Positions 14,243-29,298 are shown, numbered from the stretch's first letter. The stretch is 64,000 bases of DNA from Eutypella sp. D-1 (GCA_023313575.1 JAJTTP010000004.1:2294001-2358000), one strand, 5' to 3'. The notes: generated from the letters alone by a model not told the origin. Made by a program: numbers and translations.

Positions 14243-14788
14243 TCACTCACCGGACTCGGTGATGGGGGCCATGTCGGCCTTCTTGCCCTTGGCGCTCTTC
14301 TTGTTGTAGGAGGTGCGCGCGCGGGACTTCTTGAAGGCCTGGCGGCGGCGCTCGCGCTCGGCAACCAGCATGCGCACGGCCTCGCGCTGAAGGGCCATCT
14401 GCTGCTGCTGGAGGGCGAGGACGTCGTCCTCCGCGGGAGGCGGGTTCAGGCCGAGGAAGTTGCCGTGGTTCGGCGCGGCAGGGGCGCCTGAGCTGCTGCT
14501 GCTGGAGCTGGAGACGCTGCCGACTTCCATAGTAGCGGAGGCGGGAGAAGAGACCAGGTCGCTCTCGTAGAGGAGGTCGTCATCGGACAGGTACGACGAG
14601 GCGCGCTCTTCAAAGTCCGGGGAGTCAAGCGATGACCGCTGAGGCCATGATGGGTAGGCGCAGCTGGACTGGTGGTAGTAAGAAGAGGTCGACGGCGCGG
14701 GCCGCGATAGATAGCTGCCGTTCCCGGAGATGTCGAGGGGCTGCGACAAGGAGCCCATAGAGCTGTAGGAACCGTACGAGCCGTACAT
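14243..14788 (-). CDS. Small Ser-rich fungal protein with basic C-terminal helix
   Basis: A 181-residue frame starting at ATG 14788 (MYGSYGSYSSMGSLSQPL). The first half is rich in Ser, Tyr and Pro and has an acidic motif SYLSDDDLLYESDL; a poly-Ser run follows near residue 92. The last third is a predicted long charged helix (LALQQQQMALQREAVRMLVA, then ERERRRQAFKKSRARTSYNK), which resembles a nucleic-acid or scaffold contact region. I believe proteins of this make-up are conserved in filamentous ascomycetes, but I know no function. The stop follows a GTGAGT that could be a donor, so the extreme C-terminus may be altered by splicing to 14125 or nearby, adding only a few residues. It stands alone in a gene-poor stretch. 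Confidence 0.65.
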   Translation of the reverse strand: MYGSYGSYSSMGSLSQPLDISGNGSYLSRPAPSTSSYYHQSSCAYPSWPQRSSLDSPDFEERASSYLSDDDLLYESDLVSSPASATMEVGSVSSSSSSSSGAPAAPNHGNFLGLNPPPAEDDVLALQQQQMALQREAVRMLVAERERRRQAFKKSRARTSYNKKSAKGKKADMAPITESGE

Positions 14789-16850
14789 TTTGTTGTGTGT
14801 CTGCGTGCTATCGGATATGATCGATGTCGATATGGTGTTGAGTTCTTCCTTGAGAACCAAAATGAGATCCGTCCGTCCTCTGGAATAAAAACCGGGACTC
14901 TCTTGTTTCAGATCCGAGATCGAGATGACGGGTGTCAGTCAGAGAGCCGAGTATTTCGGTATACCGTGGGTTCAGCCTGGAGGGTAAGTTGGTGATGGTG
15001 ATCGTGTTGGCGATGATGTAGTCCTCTTGGGTAGGTCGCTGATAATTGGGAGCTAGGATAGCTACTAGTCCTCGACGGTCTCTGTGGATGATGTATTCAT
15101 TTCCTGGGGAAACATGGAAACCAAAGGAAACAGGAGGGCAGGCCCGGTGATGATCTCAGGGCGAGGTCAACAATATATACAGTTACCGAGAAGTCGGGAG
15201 GAGTCATCTCTGCCCGGGATCCTTGATGTCCTTATTATTATTATTTTACTACTACTCCCACCACTATTACATACCCAGGTACTAAGATACATGGATGGCA
15301 CATGGATTGTATCTCACCCTTTTCAACACACCCCTGTCCAAGTGGATTTGCCTGGAGCCCGGGGGTTTGTGGTGTTGTAACAAGACAAGGGGGGGGTGTA
15401 CAAGTTGATTCTACTACTTACATGAAGGTATCTAGGTATTTCTCCCCACGGATACGGACTGGGGGCTCCGCTCGGTAAGTGTAGCCCTGTCTCTTACCCA
15501 GGGTATCAATGTATCCTCGGCTTGTATTCCCCCACGGCCTCGCCCGCGGAGTGTACTAAAGTAGGTGCGACATACTTCCAAAGGGACTACATACTGAAAG
15601 ACATCTGACCGCTGCTTCAATGGCGACCAGAGCGTCCACCTTCCCTCCTCTTCCCCCCATTAACCACCCCCCTTGCCCCCTTTGCCCCCCCCCTCAGGTG
15701 TGAGTGGGTATCAGCCTAGACCGCCTCGCGGTCTACATACAAGACATACAAGACATATAAGCCATGTGGATACTAGTCAGCTACACATTTAAGGTACGTA
15801 CCCGATCCACAAATCTTCCCCGGAGCCCTGTCACCCAATCGATTGGGACATCGCTCATCAAACAGGGCAATTCATTTAAGCGTTCCCGAGGGAGGGCCGT
15901 CAAGTCTCCCCGAGATGGCGACTTTATCCTATTCGGGTAATACCTTCAACGGTGCTAAGGGCTATTTCTACCGGGCTTACGGGCTTACGGAAATACTATG
16001 TAGGGAGCTAGGTAAAATAAATTTCATTCATCATGGATGGATTCCTCCTATAATAGTTTGAGGCAATCGTGTTTGACAGGGAGTGATAATAACGACGAGT
16101 ACACTTCACCAAGGCCCTTATTGTTGCCTAGGACCACAGGCCCGTCCATGGCGACGGCAATACATAGACAAAACATAACCTAAGCTATCATGCTGCCAGG
16201 CTGGTAGGGGCTCTAGACCTATTTTATGAATGTAAATGATAAATGTTGCCTACCAACTGCATCTAGTAATAACGGCCGTTAGATCTCATAACTATGCGTG
16301 TCCATTCCCCCGAGGCCTGGAATTGTTCTTAGTGGGTACAAATAACTGGAAGCCCAACCTAGCCCGACTGCCTAGAGCTGCCAAACTCAGGGCTAAGGGT
16401 TACCCTAGGTGCTAGGGTGAGAGGGCCGACTGGGAGGTAACGAGCGCGATCCTCCAGTAACACGCTAGAAAACCCATAGATAACTTGATAACCTAAACCG
16501 CCGGCTCGGTATGTACAAGGGGATCGAATTCCCTAATGGGGAAACCAGGAGGAGACACGAAAAGAAAAGGTCCAGATGGCCCCTTCCCCTCATTGTTCAT
16601 TGCCCATATACCCATTATCGCTGATCAGTGTTCGTTTCGGGTCGTCACGTCCAAAACATATCAAACATTCCAGACGATCCCAGATGTTCCAGCCCTACAA
16701 AACACGCGGCGTCTAGAGCCTACGCTCGTTTCCTCTAGTTGTTGCTACTTGTTATACGACACGCTTCGTGCGCTGGACTTCGCCCCCGGACTGCCACGAT
16801 AGGCAACTCAGAGAAACACGTAGATATTAGAACAGACGAGAGACGCTCCT

Positions 16851-16867
16851 GGGGGGGGGGGGGGGGG
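16851..16867 (+). repeat. Run of 17 guanines
   Basis: Uninterrupted G homopolymer. It may form G-quadruplexes, and its length is prone to sequencing error. Confidence 0.9.
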
Positions 16868-18722
16868 CCAGAATCTGGGGGTCTCATTTTGGAATGCGTG
16901 CAACATCTAGAACTAACCACTGGTCATGATCCATGAATAGCTACCTGCTAACTCTGCAGATTTTGTCCATCCAGGTTTGCTTACGTACGTAATAAATTCA
17001 TAGTAAGCCGTCGCGACATCCATCATCCTACTCTTCCTGCTGTCTGGATTTGCCCAGGTGGTTTTACATATGCCACACATCTCACTGTGGCCAGCCAGGA
17101 TGGTAACGTTTCTCAAACGAAAAGAGCAAAAGCCCAAATTCGGATTAGCGTCATCTTTTATTTTCAACTCTTTGCCAACTAACTACGCTGTTCCTCGAAG
17201 GAGCTGTTTCGGTGAATTCGGTGATATCCCGAACATGCCTAAATACACTCTACACTTCTCTCCCCAAAACGGGTAGCCTATATTCGGCACAACCCCATAC
17301 ATATCATACAAAGTACGTGGCTTTTACGGATAGATAAAACCTATGCGCGCACATCAATATTATTATTATCAAGGGGGAGGGCGTGCGCGTCGGCTAATAC
17401 GCCGTTCCTCCTGTCCTTCTTTTCCTTTTTTTTTTTGGTTTGGTTTGAGCGCGACGGGGTAACCGGGATGGCGGAGCCGCCGCCGCAGAACTGGGAACGG
17501 GCACAGACATACCATATGTAGTGGTAGAGAGAGCACAGGGCAAAGACAAGGGGGCGGCGCAGGGCAGAGCCCAGGGCACAAGGGAGGGCATGAGGGCACA
17601 GGGCAACAGGCAGGGCTAGCATTGCTTGTCAGGTTGATTGCTTGATTGCTTTTTACCACTAGACTACCCTAACTAGTAAGTATGTAAAATACATAGATCG
17701 CCCCCTGTCTTCCTTTCCCTTGACACCGGTTATCTTCCCCGCGACCCCTTTCGGGTAATGATTGAGAACACTATCATAGTAATTGGGCTCCGATATGTAG
17801 TAGTAAAAAAAAAGCCACACGTCCCTCCACCCCCCGGGGCTAGCGATGCCAGATTTACCCCCGACGGCCGTTGTTGGCACGATCGGTCGGGGCTGGTTCG
17901 GCATGGGGTATTTGCATTGCCGTCATTGACACCATCGCTATCGCCATCACCACCCACCGCTGAATCACAGGTAGCCAGTGACCGCCCTATATCACAGCGA
18001 AGTGGCTGCTGGCCAGCGGAGCAGAAGTGCGTGTCCCTGCTTGTTTGTTGTCGTTCCGCCTGCCCACCCAGCCAGCCTAGCATCGTTATCGCTGCACAAT
18101 GACCGTGAGCTTGCTTTTGCTGTTTCTTATTTTGTGTGTGCGTGTGTGGCCGGGGACACATAGGTGTCCTGTCGCTGTGACATACATCGTGGAAGCAGGA
18201 ATTCAGCATCCGACTGGCTCTAACCCATTGCCCCTCCCACCCCCCCCCCCTTTTCCCACCGCTTCGCTGTCGCTTTGTTGGGGGTGGAGGAGGGGAGGGG
18301 AAATAGAGGAGCGCTGTGGGTGAGAGGGAGGGGCAAGCGCACAAAAGAGCATGAAGAAAAACAAAAATCCTAAAAAAAATTTTCAGACCGACACGATAAG
18401 GGCAGACCGGACGTCGAAAACGGACACACCTCTACTCATACATACATGCGAATCGCACACCGTGATTCGTCGGTAGGTGACGGTGGTTCACTTTTCAGTA
18501 CTTATCTACTGTAGGTAGGGGGTTTATACATATCTAGCCTATGGATGTAGTCTATGCATAGATAGGGGAGCCAGCGGGGCGATAGACCTGACAAACACAC
18601 AGATTGACAGCTTCGAACTGCAAACTAATCAATAGTCCGACCATCCCATCTGCGAGTGCTTCCCACTAGTCGGCTTTCTTGCAGCGCATGCCGCATACCG
18701 CTATGTAGAGGTGCAGCGCAAA

Positions 18723-18754
18723 TGCGATGCGGTGCGGCGCGGTGCGGATGCGGT
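18723..18754. repeat. GCGAT/GCGGT pentamer tract
   Basis: Irregular pentamers that are the reverse complement of the units at 11534-11571. A third, shorter tract lies at 19315-19336. Confidence 0.6.
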
Positions 18755-21700
18755 ATGGGATAATAGTTACAGATCTAGATGTTCTAGAGGAAATAAAATA
18801 AAAATAGTGCTCCGACATGTAAAGTAGCTCAGCTGGGATAAATAATACCGGATCAGGATGCATGTGTATGTATGCTTCCTGCGATGGATATGTCCCAGCA
18901 ACACTTTACGAGAGGCAGATGCTACGTAGATGATGTGTTATAGCGCTCTGCTACCCGCAAACAACTCCAGGCTGGGGAATTAACTACACACCTTCGGCGC
19001 TGTATTTAGTAGCAAGTGGTGTAGTGGTGGAATGCAGGACGCCCGCTGTTTGACCGCGTTTTACGGTATTCACACCAATCAGGGGCTGCGCATCGTTGAC
19101 CGCCTCCGCCTGGTCTCTCTGCCCTACGACCTGCAACCTGCAACCTGCATACAACGCATCATCATCATTATTACCACCACCATTATCAGAGCTCATTGTA
19201 TACCTGGCATTTGTTGGCGAACTGTGTCTATGTAGTATGTGCGTAGATATGATGTGACTGTTCTGACTGAGCGGATACGCCTGGAGTACTTAGTTGTTAA
19301 GTAGATGGCGCAGGATATCGCATCGCATCGCGTCGCCCTCGGTCTATCGACGACTCGGTCACTACGCCATGATGGCCAACCAAACATACACTAGATGTCG
19401 AGTTTGCCTTCATGCCCCGGGCCTACTAACCTAACAAAAGATGGCAAGGTATTATGAAATCATTAGGCATACATCATATATGGTCATATTGCCCCCTTAT
19501 GACTTTGTTGTTACTATTTTATGCCGACAACACTGCATTCCGTGCATCTCTGACTCATAGCAAAGCCGACGGACAAATTGTTTGCGGCCCTGTGTGGGCG
19601 AATAGATTGGACGGATGGTGCACGGAGGAATGGGAATGGATGAACGAGGAGCAACTTGCGACGCAGACCCGCCCGCCGTCACTATTGCCGCAGCGCAGTT
19701 ATCAGATTTGGCGGTTCAATAAACCCGCACCCCCCCTGGTTCCTACGACTTTCTGCCTGTCCGGCTCGGCATTCTACTCTTCCATCGGCCTTCTAGAATG
19801 AAAAGGTGCGTTACCAAGTAGGTAGGGTCGCATTCCTATAACAGTCCAGCCCACCGACACCGACCCAACCAATAGGTTCACGATCGCGAAATCCTCCATT
19901 GCTGCTGCTTAGTATAGCCCAGCTCTCGCCTTGCCATTCATTTAATATTATTACTCATCTGCGCAATGAAGGCGGCTGGTAGATATGTCTGGCATGGCGG
20001 ATGCCACGCTGACCTGACTACTGACTATATCACACGTCAGCGCGGGTTGTCTGGTCGTATATCGGGGCTGTACAACCTCACCCGCGAAAAAAAGGGGGTG
20101 GGATGGATCGGGGTGGGCAAGAGGGCGCACGTTTTCTGTTCTGCCTGCCTGGCTCGCCATGTGGCATTCGCTTCATTCTTCCCCATGGGCGGCGCACTCT
20201 CCTCCCATTGTCATCCCCCTCCTTCTCCCCGCATTGGGCAGTCAGTCACAGTCATAGTCATGATGATTAGGCGGGATAAGACAAGTCAGCATCGACGTAG
20301 CAATTGTAACCAGGCTGTAGCGTACATAGGCAGGTAACGATCGATGGCTATGCTCGCGATGATTCATCAGGTATCATTGCTCTCTGCCCGTCTGCCCGCC
20401 CCGTCCGCCCCCGGGGTCCGCACGCCTGACCAGCTGCGGCAAGCCATTCATTAACCGACCGACCAACTGACCAACCAATCAAACCAACTAACAATCCGTG
20501 CGCCCACTATGTACCGCAACAAGCCTCCTCCCCTTTCCCTATCCACTGCCATCCAACCATCCGAGGCATGCTCACGATAATTTGGGTTAGTTATAATTTA
20601 CCCAGAACAGGACATTATAATTTAGGGGTCGTGGCGCACATCCTCCTACGCCACTGACCTCAACGCACATCTCGGTACTGTAGTCTTCCGCATCCCGCAT
20701 TTACGAAGCGTCCTTCTTACCTCTCAATCCCACCCGCGCGTAAACACGCGGCATACACCCGCAAGCCCTAAACTCTCTGCATTCGTATTGTTCTTCCGTT
20801 TCTTTTTCCGACCACAAATCTATTTTTTGTCTCTTCTTCCCGCGAATTTGTGCGCGCGGGGAAGACATCGTGGCGTGCCGAAACGATAAGTTGGATCCAT
20901 CATCAGCTAGCCCCCCCTGCCCCCTACTTTGTACCCACCGAGGCCCGTCCCCCCTTTCAGTAACCCGACCACACCCCTCCCCCCTGTCCGGCTCTTCTTC
21001 TAAGGGCCGGACATGAGAATAGCCGTAGGATCGCATACCCGTGCGCACACATACACCTATTAGTTGATTTTGATTCAGATTATTAATTTTCTTTTGGGTG
21101 GCCTAACGTACGTAAAAAGAAAAGGTTTTTTTCCCGCCCGCCCGCGTCCCGGCCTATGGTTATAGACAATACCTTAATGGCAACACCTTCATGGTATTAG
21201 GCATAGGATGATGCCTTATTAGATAATAAAGCCAAGACTCTTCTTACACTCCCTACTCTAGTGCTTCCTTTCTTCGGCTTTTCCCACGACATACTTAGAT
21301 TTTACCTAATTAGCGACGACGAAGAAGAAGGGATGAAAAAAAAAATCTTCTAGGTGCATCAACTAATTGACTATGATGTGGTTGGTTTAGTTCCGAAAAA
21401 AAAGTTTTGTTCTGACCGCCCGCAACGGCGTGGTTGGTTACAGGCCGGCCGGCCGGGCGTGCGTCACGGCGCGCCGCCATGTTCCAGAGTAACTACCTGA
21501 TGTACCTACGTATGCGGGAGACCGCCCAATGGCTATCCAAAACCCCGAAAGATTCATGGCGGGGACGGTTCCGAAAAGCAATGGGTTACATAGAGGCACA
21601 GAGGCACACCCACCAGTTAGTTCACAAATTCAAGTCGTTGAGCCGATGGAGTCCTTTTTTGCTCGAAATTTCATTTTGTTATTTTTTTACCCTGTGCGAT

Positions 21701-24700
21701 CCCGTGGCTCATCAAACAGGGCAAGCCACACGCTACATCGGTCACTGACCGCCGGCACCACCTACGATATCATATGTATTATAATAGCGAGTTGTGGCAA
21801 CGGAGCGGAGTATGAGATCTCGAAACAACATTAGACAAGGGGGAATATACTATCATGTACATAGTGGGCCTGAGACCGGGGGGGTGTGCGTGACGATAAG
21901 AAGTGGGTTTCCCGTTCTGCTGAGATTTCGACTGATCCTTTTATCCCCGAAAGAACTCCACTGGGTGACTGGCTAGGATAGACAGCAAACGGGGTCGTCG
22001 AAGAGCGCTAGAAGGTCGCGATAGAAGCTTCTGATAGCAGCATAGAAGAGCAAACCAAACACCAAACAACCGGTCGGCCGCTTTGACCTTACTCCCCGAA
22101 AGCACTTTTGCTACTAGCTAGGGTTTGTTTAGTTTTGCCTGGGTACCCTGCTCCGGGAGCGGTCCCGTCACCAGAAGAGCCCGGGGTTTGTTTGGCGTAA
22201 CTTCGGCGTCGCCTACCAGCCTGTTTTGTACCCAGCATAGTTTTTGTCATGGCGCTCGTGCGTCGTCGTGTCGGCTCCCCGGCGTGGGTCCCGTGTCCCC
22301 TACCTCCCGCCCGTCTGGTCGTTCACCTACTGTTTTGTTTGTGTGCTCATGTGCAGGTATTCGTGTGCGTCTCACACCGAGGGGAGATAAATTTTTCGTT
22401 GGTACGCGACTAACTACGTAATATGTGCATTGTATGTATGTATGAAGATGGGCTCGCTTCCTCCCGTGCGCCAGCGGTGTCGCGACGCGGGCGGCGACCT
22501 AGCCAATGATATGATTTTAGGGACGCACGCCGCCTCGGCTCGCGTCAACGCAGACTCTGGCTGGCTGGTATATCACATCACGGGCACGGGCTCCCGTCTT
22601 GCTCGTCAAAAGCGAAAGCCAAACGGTCTTCCTATCTGATACTAGGACGGGTAGCTATCATACCCCGTGCAGATGTGGGTGAATGAGCACCCAGATGGTA
22701 GCCGACACGATACGCCATGCGTCACGAAGCACGTAACGAATAGATAGAGACCGTGACAAGTCAATTTAGCAAATGAGATAACTCATTAAACCCACCGAGC
22801 CAAGCAGCAACCATGCCTGCTTTTCAAAAAGAAGAAAAATTTTCTTCTCTTTTGCTTTCTACAATCTGGCTTCAAACCCACCCGCGCGGATCAATCGAAC
22901 GCCCAACCTCCTGGGACACGATGATGAAATTACAACACAATCACGAGCCCGACGATTTGGGAGCCCGACGTCGTGGCTGTCCGTGCTTCTCTTGTCATTA
23001 TATTACTGATCCTGCTCCCTCGTGTCGTTTGACAAGGCATTGACTGATAGGGTTTGCTCAAAATGAAAGAGATGCGACGATCTATCGGTCGCAGGGCGGG
23101 TGATTACCGAAACCAACAGGGATCCCAGATTAGCCCAGCAGCCCAGCAAAGGGAGAGAGAGGGAGAAGACCAAGATAACATCTAGGCCCAACGTCCAAAT
23201 CAGCGGAACCGAAACCCGTTTCCCGGGCCCTCCCTCTAGTGCGTTTTTGTTGCTAGTTTTTTGGCACTTTTACCATTTCGGGCACCGACATTGAAAGAAT
23301 TTGAGCTTTTACCCATGGATGGTGGTTACATAAGGGAAGGGAAATCCTGTCCCCATAAAATCCCCAGACGGTCTCCCTTCACTCCCTAGTACGAAATGTA
23401 TTCCCCGAAATTTGGCAGATGGGGCGAGAAGGCGTTTCAAGCGACCGTGTCTTGCCTGGACCCGCCCAGCCGCCAACAGAACGAATACCGAGGCCCGATT
23501 ACTCATGGGAAATGCTGCCCGGTGGAACCGCCGCGTGGCAGCGTGGTCGGCAGCATGGCCGACGGGAGCTCTGAGAGGTCTCTGCTTCTGCGTTCTTTTG
23601 GATTGATTGATCAGAGCTTTTCTTTTTTTTCGTCTCCGCGGAGAGAGATTGCGCCCCAAGACGCCGGGACGCGACTTCATAAACTCACTCGAAAAAAACT
23701 CGGCGACAATCCCGAGACTTCTCCAGAGTTCGTGCTGAGGCTCTGTCTGGGTTTCCAGAAAAGCACATGCCACCCAGAGGAAGCGCCTCGGACGAACGCT
23801 TGCCCTACGTAGCACATGCAAGTGTCAAGTGTCATCTATTCATGTCTAGCTCCCTAACACGCCCATCCCCAGCATGCCACACGTGTAGCATTGGCCACTT
23901 AGGTATGTGAGTATGGGGGGGATAATAATAGCCACTCGTGGCAACGACTACGAGATCTAAAATGTCACGTTACGGAGGTAGAAGTGCTATCGTGCCGAAT
24001 CAACTACCTGCCAGATTGAATGACCACTTACCCGCGCCGAACATGGCAACAGCTGATTACTTAATGTGACTAAAAGAGCATATGTCCACGAAAGTAAGCC
24101 GGATAGGACAATTTCGTGGCTTCTGGGACCTCGGTCCGATGATCCTCTCTGCCCGCTAGGGTCAAGTTAGCCTAGTTAGTTTGGCAACTGGTATTTGTCA
24201 AGCCACAGACAAAAACATCAACCTACCTATCTCGAAACAGTTTCCTAGGTGGGTAGGTGTTAGATATTATTATTCTTCCCCTCAATCCCCTCACCACCCA
24301 AGATCATATAGCCGAGCGAGCCCAATTCCGCATCGATGTATATGCACGTAGGGTCATGTCTTTCTGCACTATCCAGTATAGCAAAGGATCGTTGCCATCC
24401 CGCGCCGTTACCTACCCACATGAACCCCTAACTTCTCAACCAGCCTATCTTGTATGCGCACGCAGGTGTCGAGGACATGAGGACCCTTCGGGTAACATCG
24501 CGGTAACATAAGCAGATAGGTAGTATGCACGTAGGTGATCAAGTGCCGTCCTGAACCTAGTGTTCCGTAGTTGTATAGCTGGCCTCGCACTTGATTTGCT
24601 CGCTTCGGCCGGCCTTCGGCGGGAGACAAGACAACACAGACCGCCGGGTCGTGCCCTGGTTATTGTTTTTAGGAAGAATACTCCCCGCGATCCCGCATTA

Positions 24701-27700
24701 CAAGTGTGTGGTGGATGGGAAGGAGAGTGATCGAGCGAACACGACTTCAGCTGTGCTTACTGTACGTTACACGGGGTAGATACTATGTTTACAAATCAAG
24801 TTCGTAGGATGAAGCGAAGCAATTGGACTCTTATCACTTACCCCTTTTAAAGGTCTCTGCGACTTCACTACGTATCATATAACCATCTGGCTATCTCTAG
24901 CTGACGTACAGTCAGCCAGTCAGCATTCGCGATCCCCCGCGTCCTCCACGGGGACGACTCGACACCCCACCATCAAAACGGCAGCGGCGAGGTCGGCACA
25001 GTCAGCCCCGTGAGACGTATATGAGCCACTGAAGGTATCAGGATATCAAGCAGGTGTATGTGAGTAATCCCGCCTTGCCCGCAAGTAAGCACGAGCGATG
25101 ACGGGATTGGCGGGTTTCTATTATCGTACCTTCGTGGAAATTTAAGGTAAGCACCGCACATTATGAAGTACCGTCGTGCATATGCAGCCTGCGATCCTTC
25201 TATGTACGGAATCAGTGCGGATGGTTTGGTGGGGTGAAAGGGGGGGAGCATGTGGGGGTTCTCGCGTGGGAATCAAGCGGTCAGTCCCCGGAGAAAGGTG
25301 GGTGAAAGTGTAGGATGACAATGACCATAGAGCGCTGAGATGAACCCGGAACTTCTTCCCATCATTTACGACTATGAGCACGCGGCTTTGCGACATCGCG
25401 GTGCACATAATTAGTGCCCACGTGCGATTCTCCTAACCTCCATCTCACCAATACACTTGGTGGATCTTAACTACACGCTCCGGCCTATGGACTCCAGAGC
25501 GGGCCGGCCGGGCTCGGCTCTTCTAGAAGGATTTCAGGAGCTTCACTACTCCGTTTCACTTCGGTAGCACCACTTATTTTGAGTCGGAGTCGGGATCGTC
25601 ACACAAGACATAATCAGCCCAGGCTCGCCCGTCCAGGTAGCACCGAGGAGCTGGAACTCATCAGAATACCACGTTGCTAGCCTCGCCAGGATGATTCACA
25701 GGGAATATGGGGATATGCGGGTCTCGCGAGCTCCGAGTGGCAGTTGGGATCACGACATGAAAGGGCAAAGCCTAGTTGGTAGTCAATGTAAGTGGTATAG
25801 AGGAAGGAAGTGAGTTAGGGCTTGTGGCACGGCATACTTGGGTATGCTGTCTTCGTATAGTTGTTAGCCACCTTCGTGGCCTGGCCAAGACGACATGAGC
25901 AGGCCAGTCCTGAGGATTGTGATGCTTTGTTGCACTCAAAGGCTCACTAAGTTCATCTACACTCCCGTAACCCTGTCTGCAGCCTGGGTGATTGAGGGGA
26001 GACCGAAACAAGACACCAACATCATCGCCGTCCAGGCGAGAAGGCTACCATGACTAGTAGGCAGAGTTTCGGGCCGTTATCTGGCCTTTGTTTTTGTTAT
26101 CAGGTTGCTCTTCGGTATCCGGCTGTTAATTGAGCTACTCGAGGACAACTGCATACAGACTACAAGTAACCTACCCTTCTAGGCGTTTCGTAGAGGGCAC
26201 AAACGTTTCACTGAGAAGGCCCGATTTACGTATCCACGACACAGTATCGTGAACTGCAATGGCTCGACATCAAGGTGGCAATCATGTTGCACTCACGCAG
26301 GGAAGCAACTGAAGGGTAGGGCGGCCGCAAGCGTCGGGATGTGATTCGCCGGCCACGATTTTATAATTGAGATATAGGGGTCCGCACACGAAATTCTACC
26401 TGCGGAGAACCTCCTCGTTGAGTCTAGATCAAATAAGCCGACTCCAGAGCTCCCAGTCGTGAAGTGAAGCGCTTTACTCAGGGTTCGGATGAGAATGGAC
26501 GCTGCGGAGGAGAGCTGACGTCCAGAGTCTAGAACGTATACTACGAGGCTTTCCGGCCGGGGCGCGGGCTAAGCGCCTGGACACCCATTCGTGCGTCTGT
26601 ACGAAAAGTGTACGTGCATAAAGCACTCGCGTATCGGACACGGCTGCATTAGAAGCAGTAGTGGCCCCCTCCCATAGCGGCAGCCAGCGCTGCGCTGGAA
26701 CGCTAGGGAGAAGGCTTCTGGAAGGAAAATGCGGGCGCGATGGGTCCTTATCACTAGCTGTAGACGTGGGCGGTCTAGAGGTCTCTGTCGACCACTATCG
26801 GGTACACCTACATAATTGATAGCACGCCCAAGTAGAAGTAGATGCACAACAAGGCAGGCCGCAACATGAGGGATGTCAACTACACGATCCCATGCTGCCG
26901 ATACTGAAACTAGTCAATCTTTGCCCAGCATGCAGAGCATGCATTTACACTTCAAGTTGTCTTGGCTCGGAACCAAGAGATAGTCGGAATTACGGTTTGA
27001 TTATGCATGATAAGAGCTATGAGGAGGTCGGGAGAGCCCGATAAGCTCACGTTGTTTGCTTATTGTGACATCGGAGCTCGATAATCCGACAGCAACTGTA
27101 ACGACACGGCTGCTTTACCACGTAATAAATCTTGCTTTGAGGGTAGCAAAAGGATACAGAAGATGGATCGCTTGGACTGGACGCCGAAGAGCGCCAAAAC
27201 GAGTAGCTACCTGCTGGTTCTATCATTTCGTTTTATATGTGTTCGCTCTCCCTATCTTGAACGATTGCCAAGGCGTATCGATCTTTTGTCAATCTAATTA
27301 TATTATCACGCGTTCCAACATGCTGGGGTTATAATAGTCTAGAATGGATGGACAACGACAGCAGAGCTCGTACCTATGCAGGTACAATGCTCTTGTGCCA
27401 TCGTTACCCCCGCAGAAAGAGATAAGCCATTCATGACAAACCGAAGGCCACGTCTTATAACCACATCAAGATGAGCCCGAGCAGTCGTACGAAGTAGGTT
27501 CTCCAATGCCCAGACGTGGCCAAAAGCGCCTCCGGGCACTACGGTTCGTAACAGCCACATAGCCAGACAGTAAAGCAGGCGAGTGCCGTTGTCATGAGTT
27601 ATAGGATTCATTTCTATCATATTAAGAAAACTAATAACGATTACTTAGCATGCTTGTCCATGAAGCTACACGCTGCCGGCGAGTGCCACGACAATGATCA

Positions 27701-29298
27701 GGACACTCATGTTGGGGGAGTGAGTTTTTCTTCCCTCGCAGACGTTTTTGTGATGGAGACGCTTCTGGAGCAGGAGTCACAGCCCTGTACGTAGGTCCGG
27801 ATGAGGTTCCCGGCTGCAGAGCGAAGACTCGAGCTTCTACGGATAAGATTTCACGACAGAGCATATTTATTGGTCGGCGCTGAGATGTCCCCAGCCTCCT
27901 GAGATGTCCTCCCAACCCCCCCCCCCCCCCGGCGCTCATCTGCTAAAGGGGTGAAAGAAAAGAAAATAGAAAATATAGCACGAAAGACCGCCGAGGACCA
28001 GCTGCCCAAAGTATGCCAGACGTCCAACCCTGTCAAAGGATACCCCCTCGTGGATATCTCTCATAACATGATTTCTTGATTCTCCTCTCGTCTCTCTACC
28101 CCGTTACCCTCTGCTGGAAGACGTGGTGTGTTAATCACTAATGTGGCAAAGTATACATGCAAGTGTTACTATCACATAGTTGTGGCCAGGATAGACAAAT
28201 GCCATCAGTTTCGACTGCTTGTACCTGTGGCCGTCTACTTTATGGCCATCAGCGCTTTGTGAGCTCGATGAAAAATGTGCATACTGTTGATTTTCTCAAG
28301 CTACCGTCAACCCGTAATCATAGTCTGTTTGATATTTCCTGGATATTAGTGATGAACACTTCTGAGTTATATAATATCAATCGTAGCTTTGTACCCGGGG
28401 ACAGTGACTCATATTTTAATCCAGCCGCGTTGCTGCCTCACAAGACTGTGTGAATAAAAGGGATATATTTGTAGATATTATGATTTTGATACCCTATCAG
28501 CAACAAGTAGTGCCTGACTATGATTTTAGACATTTCCATAGGGAATTCCACTACATGATGGTATCACACATTGACTACGAAGCTCAAAAATCGGATGACA
28601 CTTGTACTTGACGGTGTCAGGATCACGCTGGGTCTAGTGTATTTCCTTGCCTTTGTTAACTCACTGTCTGTCACAAGACATTCCCAAGAAGTGGGCATAA
28701 CAGTTCAGATGGTAGGGTCATTATCTCTACCGTCCGTCACGGACAGGCGTCCGAATTTTTGTGTCCACGTCTTATGCTTCGACTTTTGAAGGAGGGCAGT
28801 AAGCACATGACAAGGTTTCATTTATTTCATAGAGGTAGATACTATGCCCACTACAGCCCGTCAAGTCTTGTCGATCCCATGTGTATTGGTTACATCATGA
28901 TTTACGGATAGAATATTGTACTTCAGTTACTGATAGGGTATGAAACAAAGTACCAGTATTTGAGATGTGACTCGTTTTTGGTTAGGGGCTTCAGTTTGAT
29001 ACTTTTCCCTAGCTATCTGTTGCTGACCAATTCCCTTTTCGTACAATTTTGGTTTATTGTTTTGCATTTGCTTCATAAAGGGGCGAGAGGGAAAGGGTGC
29101 TGTTTTGTAGTGCAGCATGGAGCATTATTAATGCTTTGCTATCGAGTCTTGGGCCTAATGTCCCGAGCCCTACTTGTAGCTGCCGACAATGTTTCTGCCA
29201 CTAAAAATTTCCCAATAGGCATATTAGTACTGATCTTCTGAAGATCTGGTGGCAACAAAAATCAGATTGCCTAACGAATCCAGGCTACTTGTCAGCCT

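Noticed and set aside
17730..18344. 204-codon minus-strand frame
   Set aside because: Pro-rich segment comes from the C run and simple repeats; no motif.
23309..23821. 170-codon minus-strand frame
   Set aside because: Composition Arg/Ala-rich without motif, and an equal-length opposing frame exists; likely chance.
25142..25408. BTB-like start (VNDGKKFRVHLSAL) on the minus strand
   Set aside because: Only about 14 residues resemble the BTB front; nothing after it fits.
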